64,000 nt of DNA, taken from the NCBI RefSeq assembly GCF_000577275.2, contig NZ_HG916852.1:3439001-3503000 (forward strand), given 5' to 3'. This DNA comes from Rhizobium favelukesii. Lineage in GTDB: Bacteria > Pseudomonadota > Alphaproteobacteria > Rhizobiales > Rhizobiaceae. Under the pieces are notes generated by a model. That model saw only the letters and a list, made by a program, of their open reading frames with translations. It did no database searches and was not told the DNA's origin. The stretch's first letter is position 1; every line of letters starts with the position of its first letter. This document shows positions 24,205 through 31,000 of this stretch, in pieces. The position numbers and the translations under genes are program-made.

Positions 24205-24677
24205 TTCGGGCTTTCTTGCGTGCCGGGGGTATCGGAAAGTTGAACCATCCAGCTGCCCTGGCGGCCCGTGTCATATTCCTTGAACCCCATCTTCTGATAG
24301 CCACGGGCGTAGCAGTCATTGACCCCCGTGATCTTGAACTCGTTTTCCGCCACGCACATCTGTACGTCACCCGTCCATCGGCCTCCCCGGGCAGCGTCTT
24401 CGGCGTAGAGATAATAATATCGGGACTGCAACTCCCCTTCGATCAGCGTCGCGCAGGTCGTCGCCGGCACTTGCCACCAGCCTTCCGTCATCCAGCCATC
24501 CTTGGCTCGATATCCGATCGCCACGCCCACCAGATTCTGTGTTCCGTTGCATACGCGGAAATCCGCGCGGGCCACATCGGCAATGAAGAACGGCGAGAAC
24601 GCCGTAAGAACAAAAAGGGCAAAACGGGCAAGCGGCCCGGAACGCGTAAGGAAACTTGGCGCGGTCTGGATCAACAC
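24201..24677 (-). CDS. DUF1036 secreted protein
   Basis: The GTG at 24677 gives a protein of about 158 residues with a signal peptide (GPLARFALFVLTAFSPFFIA, cleaved near VARADF). The DUF1036 domain follows: FRVCNGTQNLVGVAIGYRAK, a WWQVPATTC block and SRYYYLYAEDA. Paired cysteines suggest disulfides in the periplasm. The frame is open to a TTG at 24743, and a TTG at 24674 is another option, so the start is uncertain. The gene overlaps pyk by four bases, an association I recall from other rhizobia. Function unknown. Confidence 0.82.
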   Translation of the reverse strand: MLIQTAPSFLTRSGPLARFALFVLTAFSPFFIADVARADFRVCNGTQNLVGVAIGYRAKDGWMTEGWWQVPATTCATLIEGELQSRYYYLYAEDAARGGRWTGDVQMCVAENEFKITGVNDCYARGYQKMGFKEYDTGRQGSWMVQLSDTPGTQESPN

Positions 24678-24884
24678 GACTTCCAATTGGCTCCCGGTTA
24701 TTCGTTGTTGTGCCTTCTTGCGCTGCCTCCCCGCGAATGTCAACGCAATGCTAATCGATTATATTCCGGATGGCCGGCCGTACTTGGACCGGGCCGCGGC
24801 CTTTGCTTGCCAACCGCGCTTGAACCCGTGCGTGCCCCGTGCGATCAGAGACAGCCCCGTAAACTGCGATCGGCCATTTCCTTC

Positions 24885-25676
24885 ATGAGCACTTTCAAAT
24901 CACTTGAACTATTAGCCGGCGATCATGACAAAGGCATGGTGCTCCTCGGCGATCACGCGATGAACCGACTGCCGGAGCGCTATGGCAGGCTTGGCTTGCC
25001 GGACAGTGCATTCGAGCGTCACATCGCCTATGACATCGGCATCGAGGGACTCGTACGGAACCTGTCGACGAAACTCGGTGTGCCCGCCGTGCTGGGCGGC
25101 TTTTCGCGTTTGCTGATTGACCCGAATCGTGGTGAGGACGACCCCACACTGATCATGAAGATATCAGACGGCGCGATCGTTCCGGGCAATCATCCGATCA
25201 CCGCTGAGGAATGGAATTACCGGGTCGAAACGTTCCACCGGCCTTATCACCATGCCGTCAGTGAAACGATCGACAGGGTGGCAAACAAGACCGGGAGTGC
25301 GCCGCTCGTTCTCTCGCTTCATTCCTATACGCCGGTCTGGAAGCACTTCCCTCGCCCTTGGCACGCCGCCGTTCTGTGGGATACCGACCATCGCGCAGTC
25401 GCTCCCCTGCTTGATATGTTGCGCAGCGATCCCGATCTCGTGGTCGGTGACAACGAGCCCTACGACGGCGCACTGAAGGGCGATACGATGTATCGGCATT
25501 GCATGCTGACCGGCATCCCGCACGCGCTGCTGGAGGTGCGTCAGGACCTGATCGGCGACGAGCCCGGCATTGCCGCGTGGGCAAAGCGTCTCGCGCCGAT
25601 CTTTCAGACGATGAACGCCAATCCGGCGCTGCACGAGTATAATGTCCACGTATCGCGCACCGGCCCGTACGAATGA
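24885..25676 (+). CDS. N-formylglutamate amidohydrolase family protein
   Basis: From ATG 24885 the protein has 263 residues and matches the N-formylglutamate amidohydrolase (FGase) family: KGMVLLGDHAMNRLPERYG, RHIAYDIGIEGLVRNLS, VLSLHSYTPVW and HALLEVRQDLIGDE. Family members hydrolyse N-formyl-L-glutamate at the end of one histidine degradation route, but many are annotated only by similarity and no hut genes are adjacent. The frame is open much further upstream, yet only the part after 24885 is conserved. DUF1244 follows after 11 bp. Confidence 0.88.
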   Translation: MSTFKSLELLAGDHDKGMVLLGDHAMNRLPERYGRLGLPDSAFERHIAYDIGIEGLVRNLSTKLGVPAVLGGFSRLLIDPNRGEDDPTLIMKISDGAIVPGNHPITAEEWNYRVETFHRPYHHAVSETIDRVANKTGSAPLVLSLHSYTPVWKHFPRPWHAAVLWDTDHRAVAPLLDMLRSDPDLVVGDNEPYDGALKGDTMYRHCMLTGIPHALLEVRQDLIGDEPGIAAWAKRLAPIFQTMNANPALHEYNVHVSRTGPYE

Positions 25677-25687
25677 AGGAGACCGAG

Positions 25688-25993
25688 ATGGCCGCCCTGA
25701 CGAAACGACAGCAGACCGAATTCGAGGCTGCGGCTTTTCGCCGCCTCGTGGAGCATCTGCGCGAGCGCAGCGACGTGCAGAATATCGACCTGATGAACCT
25801 GGCCGGCTTCTGCCGCAATTGCCTGTCCAACTGGTATCGCGAGGCGGCCGAGGCCGAAGGCGTCGCGCTATCAAAGGACGAATCGCGCGAAATCGTCTAC
25901 GGGATGCCATATGAGGATTGGAGAAATCTCCATCAGAACGAAGCCTCGTCCAAGCAAAAAGCCGCATTTGAACTGAACAAGCCGCACAAATAG
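25688..25993 (+). CDS. DUF1244 domain protein
   Basis: This 101-residue, mostly helical protein is preceded by AAGGAG with a 6-base spacer to ATG 25688. Conserved features of DUF1244 are the central NIDLMNLAGFCRNCLSNWY, with a CRNC pair, and YGMPYEDW. The family is common in proteobacteria and has no assigned reaction; the two cysteines suggest a metal or redox role. The upstream ATG at 25673 overlaps the preceding stop but lacks its own ribosome binding site. It probably shares the amidohydrolase transcript. Confidence 0.88.
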   Translation: MAALTKRQQTEFEAAAFRRLVEHLRERSDVQNIDLMNLAGFCRNCLSNWYREAAEAEGVALSKDESREIVYGMPYEDWRNLHQNEASSKQKAAFELNKPHK

Positions 25994-26083
25994 TCCCCTT
26001 GCGACCTGAATCGGCTTGACCCCGAGCACGCTTCGCGGCAGTCAACGCCATCCGAATTTCACACCCCCTATCAGGAGAACACG

Positions 26084-26347
26084 ATGTCTGATGCTCATGG
26101 CGTCGCCCGCGACCAGCTTCGCGCTTTTGTGGAGCGCATTGAACGCCTGGAAGAAGAAAAGAAGACCATCGCCGACGACATCAAGGACGTCTATGGCGAA
26201 GCCAAGGGCATGGGCTTCGATACAAAGATCCTCAAGAAGGTCGTTGCGCTGCGCAAGAAGGACGAGCAGGAACGCATGGAAGAGGACGCAATCCTCGACA
26301 CCTATCTGCATGCGCTCGGCATGATCGAAGCGCCGCCGGAAGGTTGA
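26084..26347 (+). CDS. gapR: GapR-type nucleoid protein (DUF2312)
   Basis: The 87-residue protein has the DUF2312/GapR pattern: an N-terminal long helix [20 protein letters not shown], then [20 protein letters not shown], then [19 protein letters not shown]. In Caulobacter GapR tetramers clamp overtwisted, AT-rich DNA ahead of polymerases and stimulate topoisomerases; the family is nearly universal in alphaproteobacteria. It is preceded by a ribosome binding site (CAGGAGAACACG) and followed by a strong terminator, consistent with a short single-gene transcript. Confidence 0.92.
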   Translation: MSDAHGVARDQLRAFVERIERLEEEKKTIADDIKDVYGEAKGMGFDTKILKKVVALRKKDEQERMEEDAILDTYLHALGMIEAPPEG

Positions 26348-26367
26348 GTTTTCCACTTATTCCGTTC

Positions 26368-26400
26368 AAAGCCGCCGATCCCCTCGGCGGCTTTCTTTTT
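26368..26400 (+). terminator. Terminator of gapR
   Basis: AAAGCCGCCGA and TCGGCGGCTTT form a perfect 11-bp stem around TCCCC and are followed by CTTTTT. It begins 20 bp after the gapR stop codon and is a textbook intrinsic terminator. Confidence 0.92.
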
Positions 26401-26425
26401 GTGCCGAGTTTGCGCTCGGCAGATC

Positions 26426-27182
26426 TTATCTGCCAGCTTCCTTGGCCGCCTTCTCGATCACGTCGGCGACCTTCTTGGGCTGTGATGCGAAGACGGCATG
26501 ACTGGACTTGATCTCGGTAACCAGGCTGCCGGCGCGTTTTGCCATCGTCCGCTCCAACTCGGGGTTGATGGCGCGATCCTCTGTCGAAACGATCGACCAG
26601 CTCTTTTTCGTCCGCCAGGCGGGATCGCCGACTTTCGTGGTCAGAGCCTCCTTGGCAGCAAAGACCTGCGACTGGGCGAGGAAGGCCGCTTCGCCCTTAG
26701 GGACGTCGGCGGCAAAATCGGCATGATATGCGCTTGGGTCGAGATAAAGGTATTTGCCGTCCTTGGTTTCCTTGATGCTTGTTCCGGCCGGTGGCTTTGA
26801 GCCGGCAAGGGTGGCCAGATCGTCGCCCTTGTCAGGCTGGAAGGCTGCCACATAAACAAGCCCGTTGACGTGCGGGTTGTGACCCGCTTCGGTAATGACC
26901 ATGCCGCCATAGCTGTGGCCGACCAATAGCGTCGGCCCATCCTGCAGGTCCAACACGCGGTTCGTTGCGGCGATATCGTCGGCCAGGGAAGTCAGAGGTT
27001 CCTGCACGAGCGTGACATGAAAGCCGCGCCGCTCCAAAATTTCGGTAGCCTTGCGCCAGCTGGACCCATCGGCGAAGGCGCCGTGAACGATACGATGTTC
27101 TTGATCTGCGGGCTTGGGCCGCAACGGCGATGACACTGGTGGCGAGTGCAAGCGCGAAAGTGGAAACGATACGACGATTCAT
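26426..27182 (-). pseudogene. Secreted alpha/beta hydrolase with frameshift at its N-terminus
   Basis: The minus strand at 27182 begins a clear signal peptide, MNRRIVSTFALALATSVIAV, ending AAQA. The hydrolase body continues in a different frame: IVHGAFADGSSW, nucleophile elbow GHSYGGMVI, and a C-terminal SSHAVFASQP with the catalytic histidine. Around 27106-27111 one extra base (or two missing bases) separates the two. Read from the internal start at 27151, the body would make a 241-residue protein without a signal peptide. Either the gene is recently inactivated, or the sequence has an error here. The family includes secreted or periplasmic esterase-like proteins. Confidence 0.75.
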
Positions 27183-27574
27183 GCGGTCACTCCTTTTGGT
27201 TTATGACGCATTCAGGCCCGGAAAAGATCTGGAGGCATCGGCTGAAGGCGTGGCAATCTGGTCAGTGCGACGTATCGCCGATATGTCAGGCTTCGCGGCT
27301 AAATGTACCGCAGTGTCGTGCCCTTCTAACATGTGCGGATTTGCGCAAAGAGCGGCCTCCTTGCTCAGGCGCGTATGCTCATAGAATAAGCAGCAGTATA
27401 AACTGCTTGATTTTGAGGCGTCGTTCGCGCATTCAATGGCCTCCCGACGGGCTTCGATAGCAGCCTCAAAGATCACAGGGCAGTACAACAACAGCATGGC
27501 ACCTTTCGCGATACCAATGACGGCGCTATCTCATTCGATGCGCATGCCTGACATTAGCGACCGGCGGTAGACCC
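27183..27574. other. 392-bp gap before nasT
   Basis: No convincing reading frame lies here on either strand. A small hairpin, AGCAGT-ATAA-ACTGCT, sits at 27392-27407 followed by TGATTTTG. A TGGCAC at 27497 lacks the matching -12 TTGC, so no sigma-54 promoter was called. The region presumably carries promoters for the divergent hydrolase and nasT genes; none could be picked with confidence. Confidence 0.4.
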
Positions 27575-28192
27575 GTGGCCAACCGTTCTTCCACGCCCAG
27601 CGACCTCAATGTGCTCGTCATCGACGAGAACAGCATCCGGGCGTCGATCATCGAGGTTGGGCTGCGCGAGGCGGGCTACGACAATGTCACGATCATCGAC
27701 GACATGAACGGCCTTGCGAGGCGCATCATGGAGATCAACCCCGATGTCATCGTCATCGACATCGAGAACCCGAACCGCGACATGCTGGAAAGCATCTTCC
27801 AGATCTCGCGCGCGGTAAAACGCCCCATTGCAATGTTTGTCGACAAGTCCGACGAGGCTTCGATCGAAGCCGCCGTCGAGGCCGGCGTTTCCGCCTATAT
27901 CGTCGACGGCCTAAAGCAGGAGCGTGTGCGCCCGATCCTCAAGATGGCGATCAGCCGTTTCAATGCCTTCTCGCGCCTGAACCGCGAGTTGGAGGAGACG
28001 CGCGGAGAACTGGAGAACCGCAAGCTGATCGACCGCGCGAAGGGATTGCTGATGCGATCCCGCGGGCTGTCGGAAGACGAGGCCTATGCGCTCATGCGGC
28101 GAACGGCCATGAACCAGAACAGGAAGATCGTCGAGATCGCCCAAAGCCTGATTACCGCCGCAAGCCTTCTGGACCCGGGAACCGACGCATGA
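27575..28192 (+). CDS. nasT: NasT-type ANTAR response regulator (transcription antiterminator)
   Basis: This 205-residue protein has a receiver-like domain (LNVLVIDENSIRASIIEVGL, DVIVIDIENPNRDML) and, from about residue 140, an ANTAR RNA-binding domain (LIDRAKGLLMRSRGLSEDEA, then YALMRRTAMNQNRKIVEIA). NasT binds a two-hairpin RNA in nitrate-assimilation leaders and lets polymerase pass the terminator. It starts with GTG at 27575. Its stop overlaps the nasS start (ATGA), so sensor and antiterminator are made together. Its likely RNA target is the leader at 29556-29672. Confidence 0.93.
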   Translation: MANRSSTPSDLNVLVIDENSIRASIIEVGLREAGYDNVTIIDDMNGLARRIMEINPDVIVIDIENPNRDMLESIFQISRAVKRPIAMFVDKSDEASIEAAVEAGVSAYIVDGLKQERVRPILKMAISRFNAFSRLNRELEETRGELENRKLIDRAKGLLMRSRGLSEDEAYALMRRTAMNQNRKIVEIAQSLITAASLLDPGTDA

Positions 28193-29403
28193 CGAGCACA
28201 CATCAGATCACCGCCGGCTTCCTGCCGCTTCTTGACAGCGCTCTTCTGGTCGCCGCCAAGGAAAAGGGCTTTGCGGCGGAACAGGAGATCGACCTCACGC
28301 TCGTACGCGAACGCTCTTGGGCGACGATTCGCGACCGACTTGCGGTTAGCCATTTCGACGTGGCGCATATTCTCGCTCCCATGCCGATCGCCTGCAATCT
28401 CGGGCTAACCGCACCGGCTCCGCGCATGATCGTGCCGCTGGCGCTTGGGCTTGGGGGTAACGCCGTGACCGTCTCCGCCGGTCTATGGAACGAAATGGCC
28501 GAATGCGGCGCCTTGCCCGATCTCGATGCTCGCTCCAGCGGCCTTGCTCTGCGGCAGGTCATCGATCGCCGCAAAGGCGAACGGCTTCGCTTTGGCGTCG
28601 TCCATCCCTATTCGGGCCATAATTACGAGCTGCGCTATTGGCTGGCCGCGAGCGGCATCGATCCCGACCGGGATGTGGAGATCGGCATTCTGCCTCCCCC
28701 TGATATGGCTGACGCGCTGACGGCCGGCATTATCGACGGCTACTGCGCCGGAGAGCCATGGAACACGCTCGGCGTGCTCCACAACCGCGCCCATCTGGCG
28801 ACGGTGAAGGCCGCCATCTGGAAATCGAGCCCGGAAAAGGTCCTTGGCGTCAACAGCCGCTGGGCCGACGGCCACCCGGAGGCCTTGGCAGCTCTCCTGC
28901 AGGCTCTCTACACCGCCTCCCTCTGGTGCGCAGACACCGGCAATCACGAGGAGCTTGCCCACCTGCTGGCGAAGCCCGCCTATGTGGATCGACCCGCAGA
29001 AAGCCTGCTACCCGCATTGGCCGGTCTCCTGCACATCGGCGGAGGCGAGACGCTGAGCATCAAGGACTTTTTCGTCCCCAATGCCAAGGCGGCGACATTT
29101 CCATGGAAGAGCCACGCCCTGTGGTTTTATACACAGATGGTTCGCTGGGGACACATCCGGCACACGACAGAACGCCAGCAGATCGCCAACGACACCTACC
29201 GGCCCGACATCTACCGAAGCGCGCTGAAGAGCCTCGGCATTGCCATGCCGGCGGCAAGCTCCAAGGTGGAAGGCGCGCTCCGCCTCGAAACGCCCGTCGG
29301 CTCCAGCGGCGCCCTGACGCTCGGGCCGGACGGATTCTTCGACGGCGGCCTATTCGATCCGGATGACGTGGATGGCTACATCGCCATTCAGAGCCAATCC
29401 TAG
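28189..29403 (+). CDS. nasS: NasS-type nitrate sensor (NrtA/CmpA-like binding protein)
   Basis: The 404-residue protein resembles the periplasmic nitrate-binding proteins NrtA/CmpA, but it starts without a signal peptide (MTSTHQITAGFLPLLDSALL), so it stays in the cytoplasm. Family landmarks are FDVAHILAPMPIACNLGL, FGVVHPYSGHNYELRYWL and GYCAGEPWN. In the NasS-NasT systems of Paracoccus and Azotobacter, NasS without nitrate holds NasT, and nitrate or nitrite frees it. The four-base overlap with nasT and the downstream nas leader fit that model. A 317-bp regulatory gap follows. Confidence 0.93.
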   Translation: MTSTHQITAGFLPLLDSALLVAAKEKGFAAEQEIDLTLVRERSWATIRDRLAVSHFDVAHILAPMPIACNLGLTAPAPRMIVPLALGLGGNAVTVSAGLWNEMAECGALPDLDARSSGLALRQVIDRRKGERLRFGVVHPYSGHNYELRYWLAASGIDPDRDVEIGILPPPDMADALTAGIIDGYCAGEPWNTLGVLHNRAHLATVKAAIWKSSPEKVLGVNSRWADGHPEALAALLQALYTASLWCADTGNHEELAHLLAKPAYVDRPAESLLPALAGLLHIGGGETLSIKDFFVPNAKAATFPWKSHALWFYTQMVRWGHIRHTTERQQIANDTYRPDIYRSALKSLGIAMPAASSKVEGALRLETPVGSSGALTLGPDGFFDGGLFDPDDVDGYIAIQSQS

Positions 29404-29420
29404 CGCCTGCTTATTTTATG

Positions 29421-29459
29421 CGCATTGCACAATTTTTAGAGCGATTGCTGCAAAATGCG
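29421..29459. repeat. Imperfect inverted repeat upstream of sigma-54 promoter
   Basis: CGCATTGCA (29421-29429) and TGCAAAATGCG (29449-29459) are imperfect inverted arms, about 70-110 bp upstream of the -24 element of the nas promoter. This is the distance at which an enhancer-binding protein such as NtrC acts. The arms do not match the NtrC consensus (TGCACY-N5-GGTGCA) closely, so the assignment is tentative. Confidence 0.35.
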
Positions 29460-29528
29460 TTAGCGCAGACAATGCCGCCCGATCTAGGCAATCAATCTTA
29501 GCCATTTAAAAACAAGCACTTGAAAAAC

Positions 29529-29544
29529 TGGCACGCGCCTTGCT
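29529..29544 (+). promoter_or_regulatory. Sigma-54 promoter of the nas operon
   Basis: TGGCACGCGCCTTGCT matches the -24/-12 consensus TGGCAC-N5-TTGC exactly. Transcription should begin about 12 bases later, near 29555, leaving a leader of about 165 nt before the transporter gene. It links the nas genes to nitrogen limitation through RpoN and probably NtrC. Confidence 0.88.
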
Positions 29545-29555
29545 TTGCGATAAGC

Positions 29556-29672
29556 AGGCCAAGAGGCCAAGAATTCGGTGTCCAACGACGGGCGCCCACA
29601 GCAAAGCCGCTGATCAGGATAGCCCGCGCACCTCGCGTGCATGCGCGCCCTGACCAGCGGCTTTTTGTTTTT
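29556..29672 (+). ncRNA. NasT-responsive leader RNA with antitermination hairpin and terminator
   Basis: The leader holds a hairpin at 29577-29596, stem GGTGTCC/GGGCGCC (seven pairs, two of them G-U) around the six-base loop AACGAC. That loop has the A1 and G4 that define ANTAR-target hairpins. A smaller GGC/GCC hairpin (loop CAAGAG) just before it may be the first of the usual pair, though its loop lacks A1. Then comes a rho-independent terminator, AGCCGCTGATCAGG / CCTGACCAGCGGCT, followed by TTTTTGTTTTT (29605-29672). NasT bound to the hairpins would prevent termination when nitrate is present. Confidence 0.82.
29605..29672 (+). terminator. Regulated terminator in the nas leader
   Basis: AGCCGCTGATCAGG (29605-29618) pairs with CCTGACCAGCGGCT (29649-29662) with one A-C mismatch, and the top contains a further GC-rich stem. 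A long U-rich tract follows. The position, between the sigma-54 promoter and the first structural gene, means that it must be bypassed for expression. Confidence 0.85.
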
Positions 29673-29720
29673 AACCCCTAGCGATGGATCGGCACGACCT
29701 TGTCGGGCCCCGGAGAAGCC

Positions 29721-30983
29721 ATGTCTGTTATCAAGAATACGCAGTCCATGTCCGCCGGCGAACCAGCCAAAGCATTGTGGATGTCCACGATTGCCTTCAC
29801 CCTCTGTTTTGCCGTTTGGACGATCTTCGCGATCATCGGCATTCGCATCAAGGAGGAACTCGGCCTGAATGAGGCCGAGTTCGGATTGCTCATCGGCACG
29901 CCTGTCCTAACCGGCTCGCTCGTGCGCATCGTCCTTGGCATCTGGACCGGCCGTTATGGCGGCCGCCTCGTCTACACGCTGACCATGCTGGCCGCCGCCG
30001 TGGCGACCTTCCTCCTCTCCTATGCCCACACCTATACGCAGATGCTGATCGCCGGCCTCGGCGTCGGGCTTGCCGGCGGTTCCTTCGCGGTCGGTGTCGC
30101 CTATGTCTCGCCTTTCTTTCCAGCGCAGAAGCAGGGAACGGCGCTCGGCATTTTCGGCGCCGGCAACGTCGGTGCGGCTGTGACCAAATTCGCAGCGCCT
30201 TTCGTCCTGATCGCCTGGGGCTGGCAGGCTGTTGCCCAGATCTGGGCCGTCGGCCTGGCGCTGATGGCGATCGTCTTCTGGTTCACCACGACAGATGATC
30301 CGGCCTTCCGTCTCCGCCGTGAGCGAGGCGTTGCCTCCAAGAGCCTGCTTCAGGAATTCGCACCGCTGAAGAACGCACAGGTCTGGCGCTTCTCGCTCTA
30401 TTACTTCTTCGCTTTCGGTGGCTTCGTTGCCCTGTCGCTGTGGCTGCCCCGCTATCTGGTCGGCGTCTACGGCTTCAATCTGGGTGTCGCCGGGATGGTC
30501 GCGGCCGCCTATTCCATTCCGGGCAGCATTTTCCGCGCCTTCGGCGGCGTTCTCGCCGACAAGAAGGGCGCACGCAGCGTCATGTACGCAATGTTTGCCG
30601 TGTCAGCCGTCGCAACGCTCATCCTGTCGCTCCCGGCGGCCGGGACCGGCGCTGCTCTCGGGATCACGCCGGTTGTCTTCATCGTCGTCATCTTCGCCCT
30701 CGGCTTCGTCATGAGCCTCGGCAAGGCTGCCGTCTACAAGCATATCCCCGCCTACTACCCCGAAAACGTCGGGGCCGTCGGCGGCATCGTCGGCATGATG
30801 GGCGGCCTTGGCGGCTTCATCCTGCCCATCGCCTTCGGCCTGCTCAAGGACATGACCGGCCTCTGGTCGAGCTGTTTCATGCTGCTCTTTGCGGTCGTCG
30901 TGGTCTCGCTCATCTGGATGCACCTGTCGGTCAAGCAACTCGACCGCCGTGGGCTCTCCACACAAGCCGTCGCCGCCACCTGA
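29721..30983 (+). CDS. Nitrate/nitrite MFS transporter (NarK/NasA-type)
   Basis: ATG 29721 has GGAGAAGCC before it and gives a 420-residue, 12-helix major facilitator protein of the nitrate/nitrite porter family. Characteristic pieces are FAVWTIFAIIGIRIKEELGL in helix 1, GTPVLTGSLVRIVLGIWTGR, and the glycine-rich nitrate signature helices GLGVGLAGGSFAVGVAYVSP and GAVGGIVGMMGGLGGFILP. It imports nitrate for NasA. It is the first gene behind the regulated leader and lies 17 bp upstream of nirB. Confidence 0.94.
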   Translation: MSVIKNTQSMSAGEPAKALWMSTIAFTLCFAVWTIFAIIGIRIKEELGLNEAEFGLLIGTPVLTGSLVRIVLGIWTGRYGGRLVYTLTMLAAAVATFLLSYAHTYTQMLIAGLGVGLAGGSFAVGVAYVSPFFPAQKQGTALGIFGAGNVGAAVTKFAAPFVLIAWGWQAVAQIWAVGLALMAIVFWFTTTDDPAFRLRRERGVASKSLLQEFAPLKNAQVWRFSLYYFFAFGGFVALSLWLPRYLVGVYGFNLGVAGMVAAAYSIPGSIFRAFGGVLADKKGARSVMYAMFAVSAVATLILSLPAAGTGAALGITPVVFIVVIFALGFVMSLGKAAVYKHIPAYYPENVGAVGGIVGMMGGLGGFILPIAFGLLKDMTGLWSSCFMLLFAVVVVSLIWMHLSVKQLDRRGLSTQAVAAT

Positions 30984-31000
30984 TCTGAGGACCTGAAACT

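Noticed and set aside
24216..24884. Long N-terminal extension of the N-formylglutamate amidohydrolase frame
   Set aside because: The frame overlaps the DUF1036 gene on the other strand, and the residues before 24885 show no similarity to the family.
27497..27512. TGGCAC as a sigma-54 promoter before nasT
   Set aside because: The -12 half reads GCGA instead of TTGC and the GG-to-GC spacing is wrong, so only the -24 half matches.
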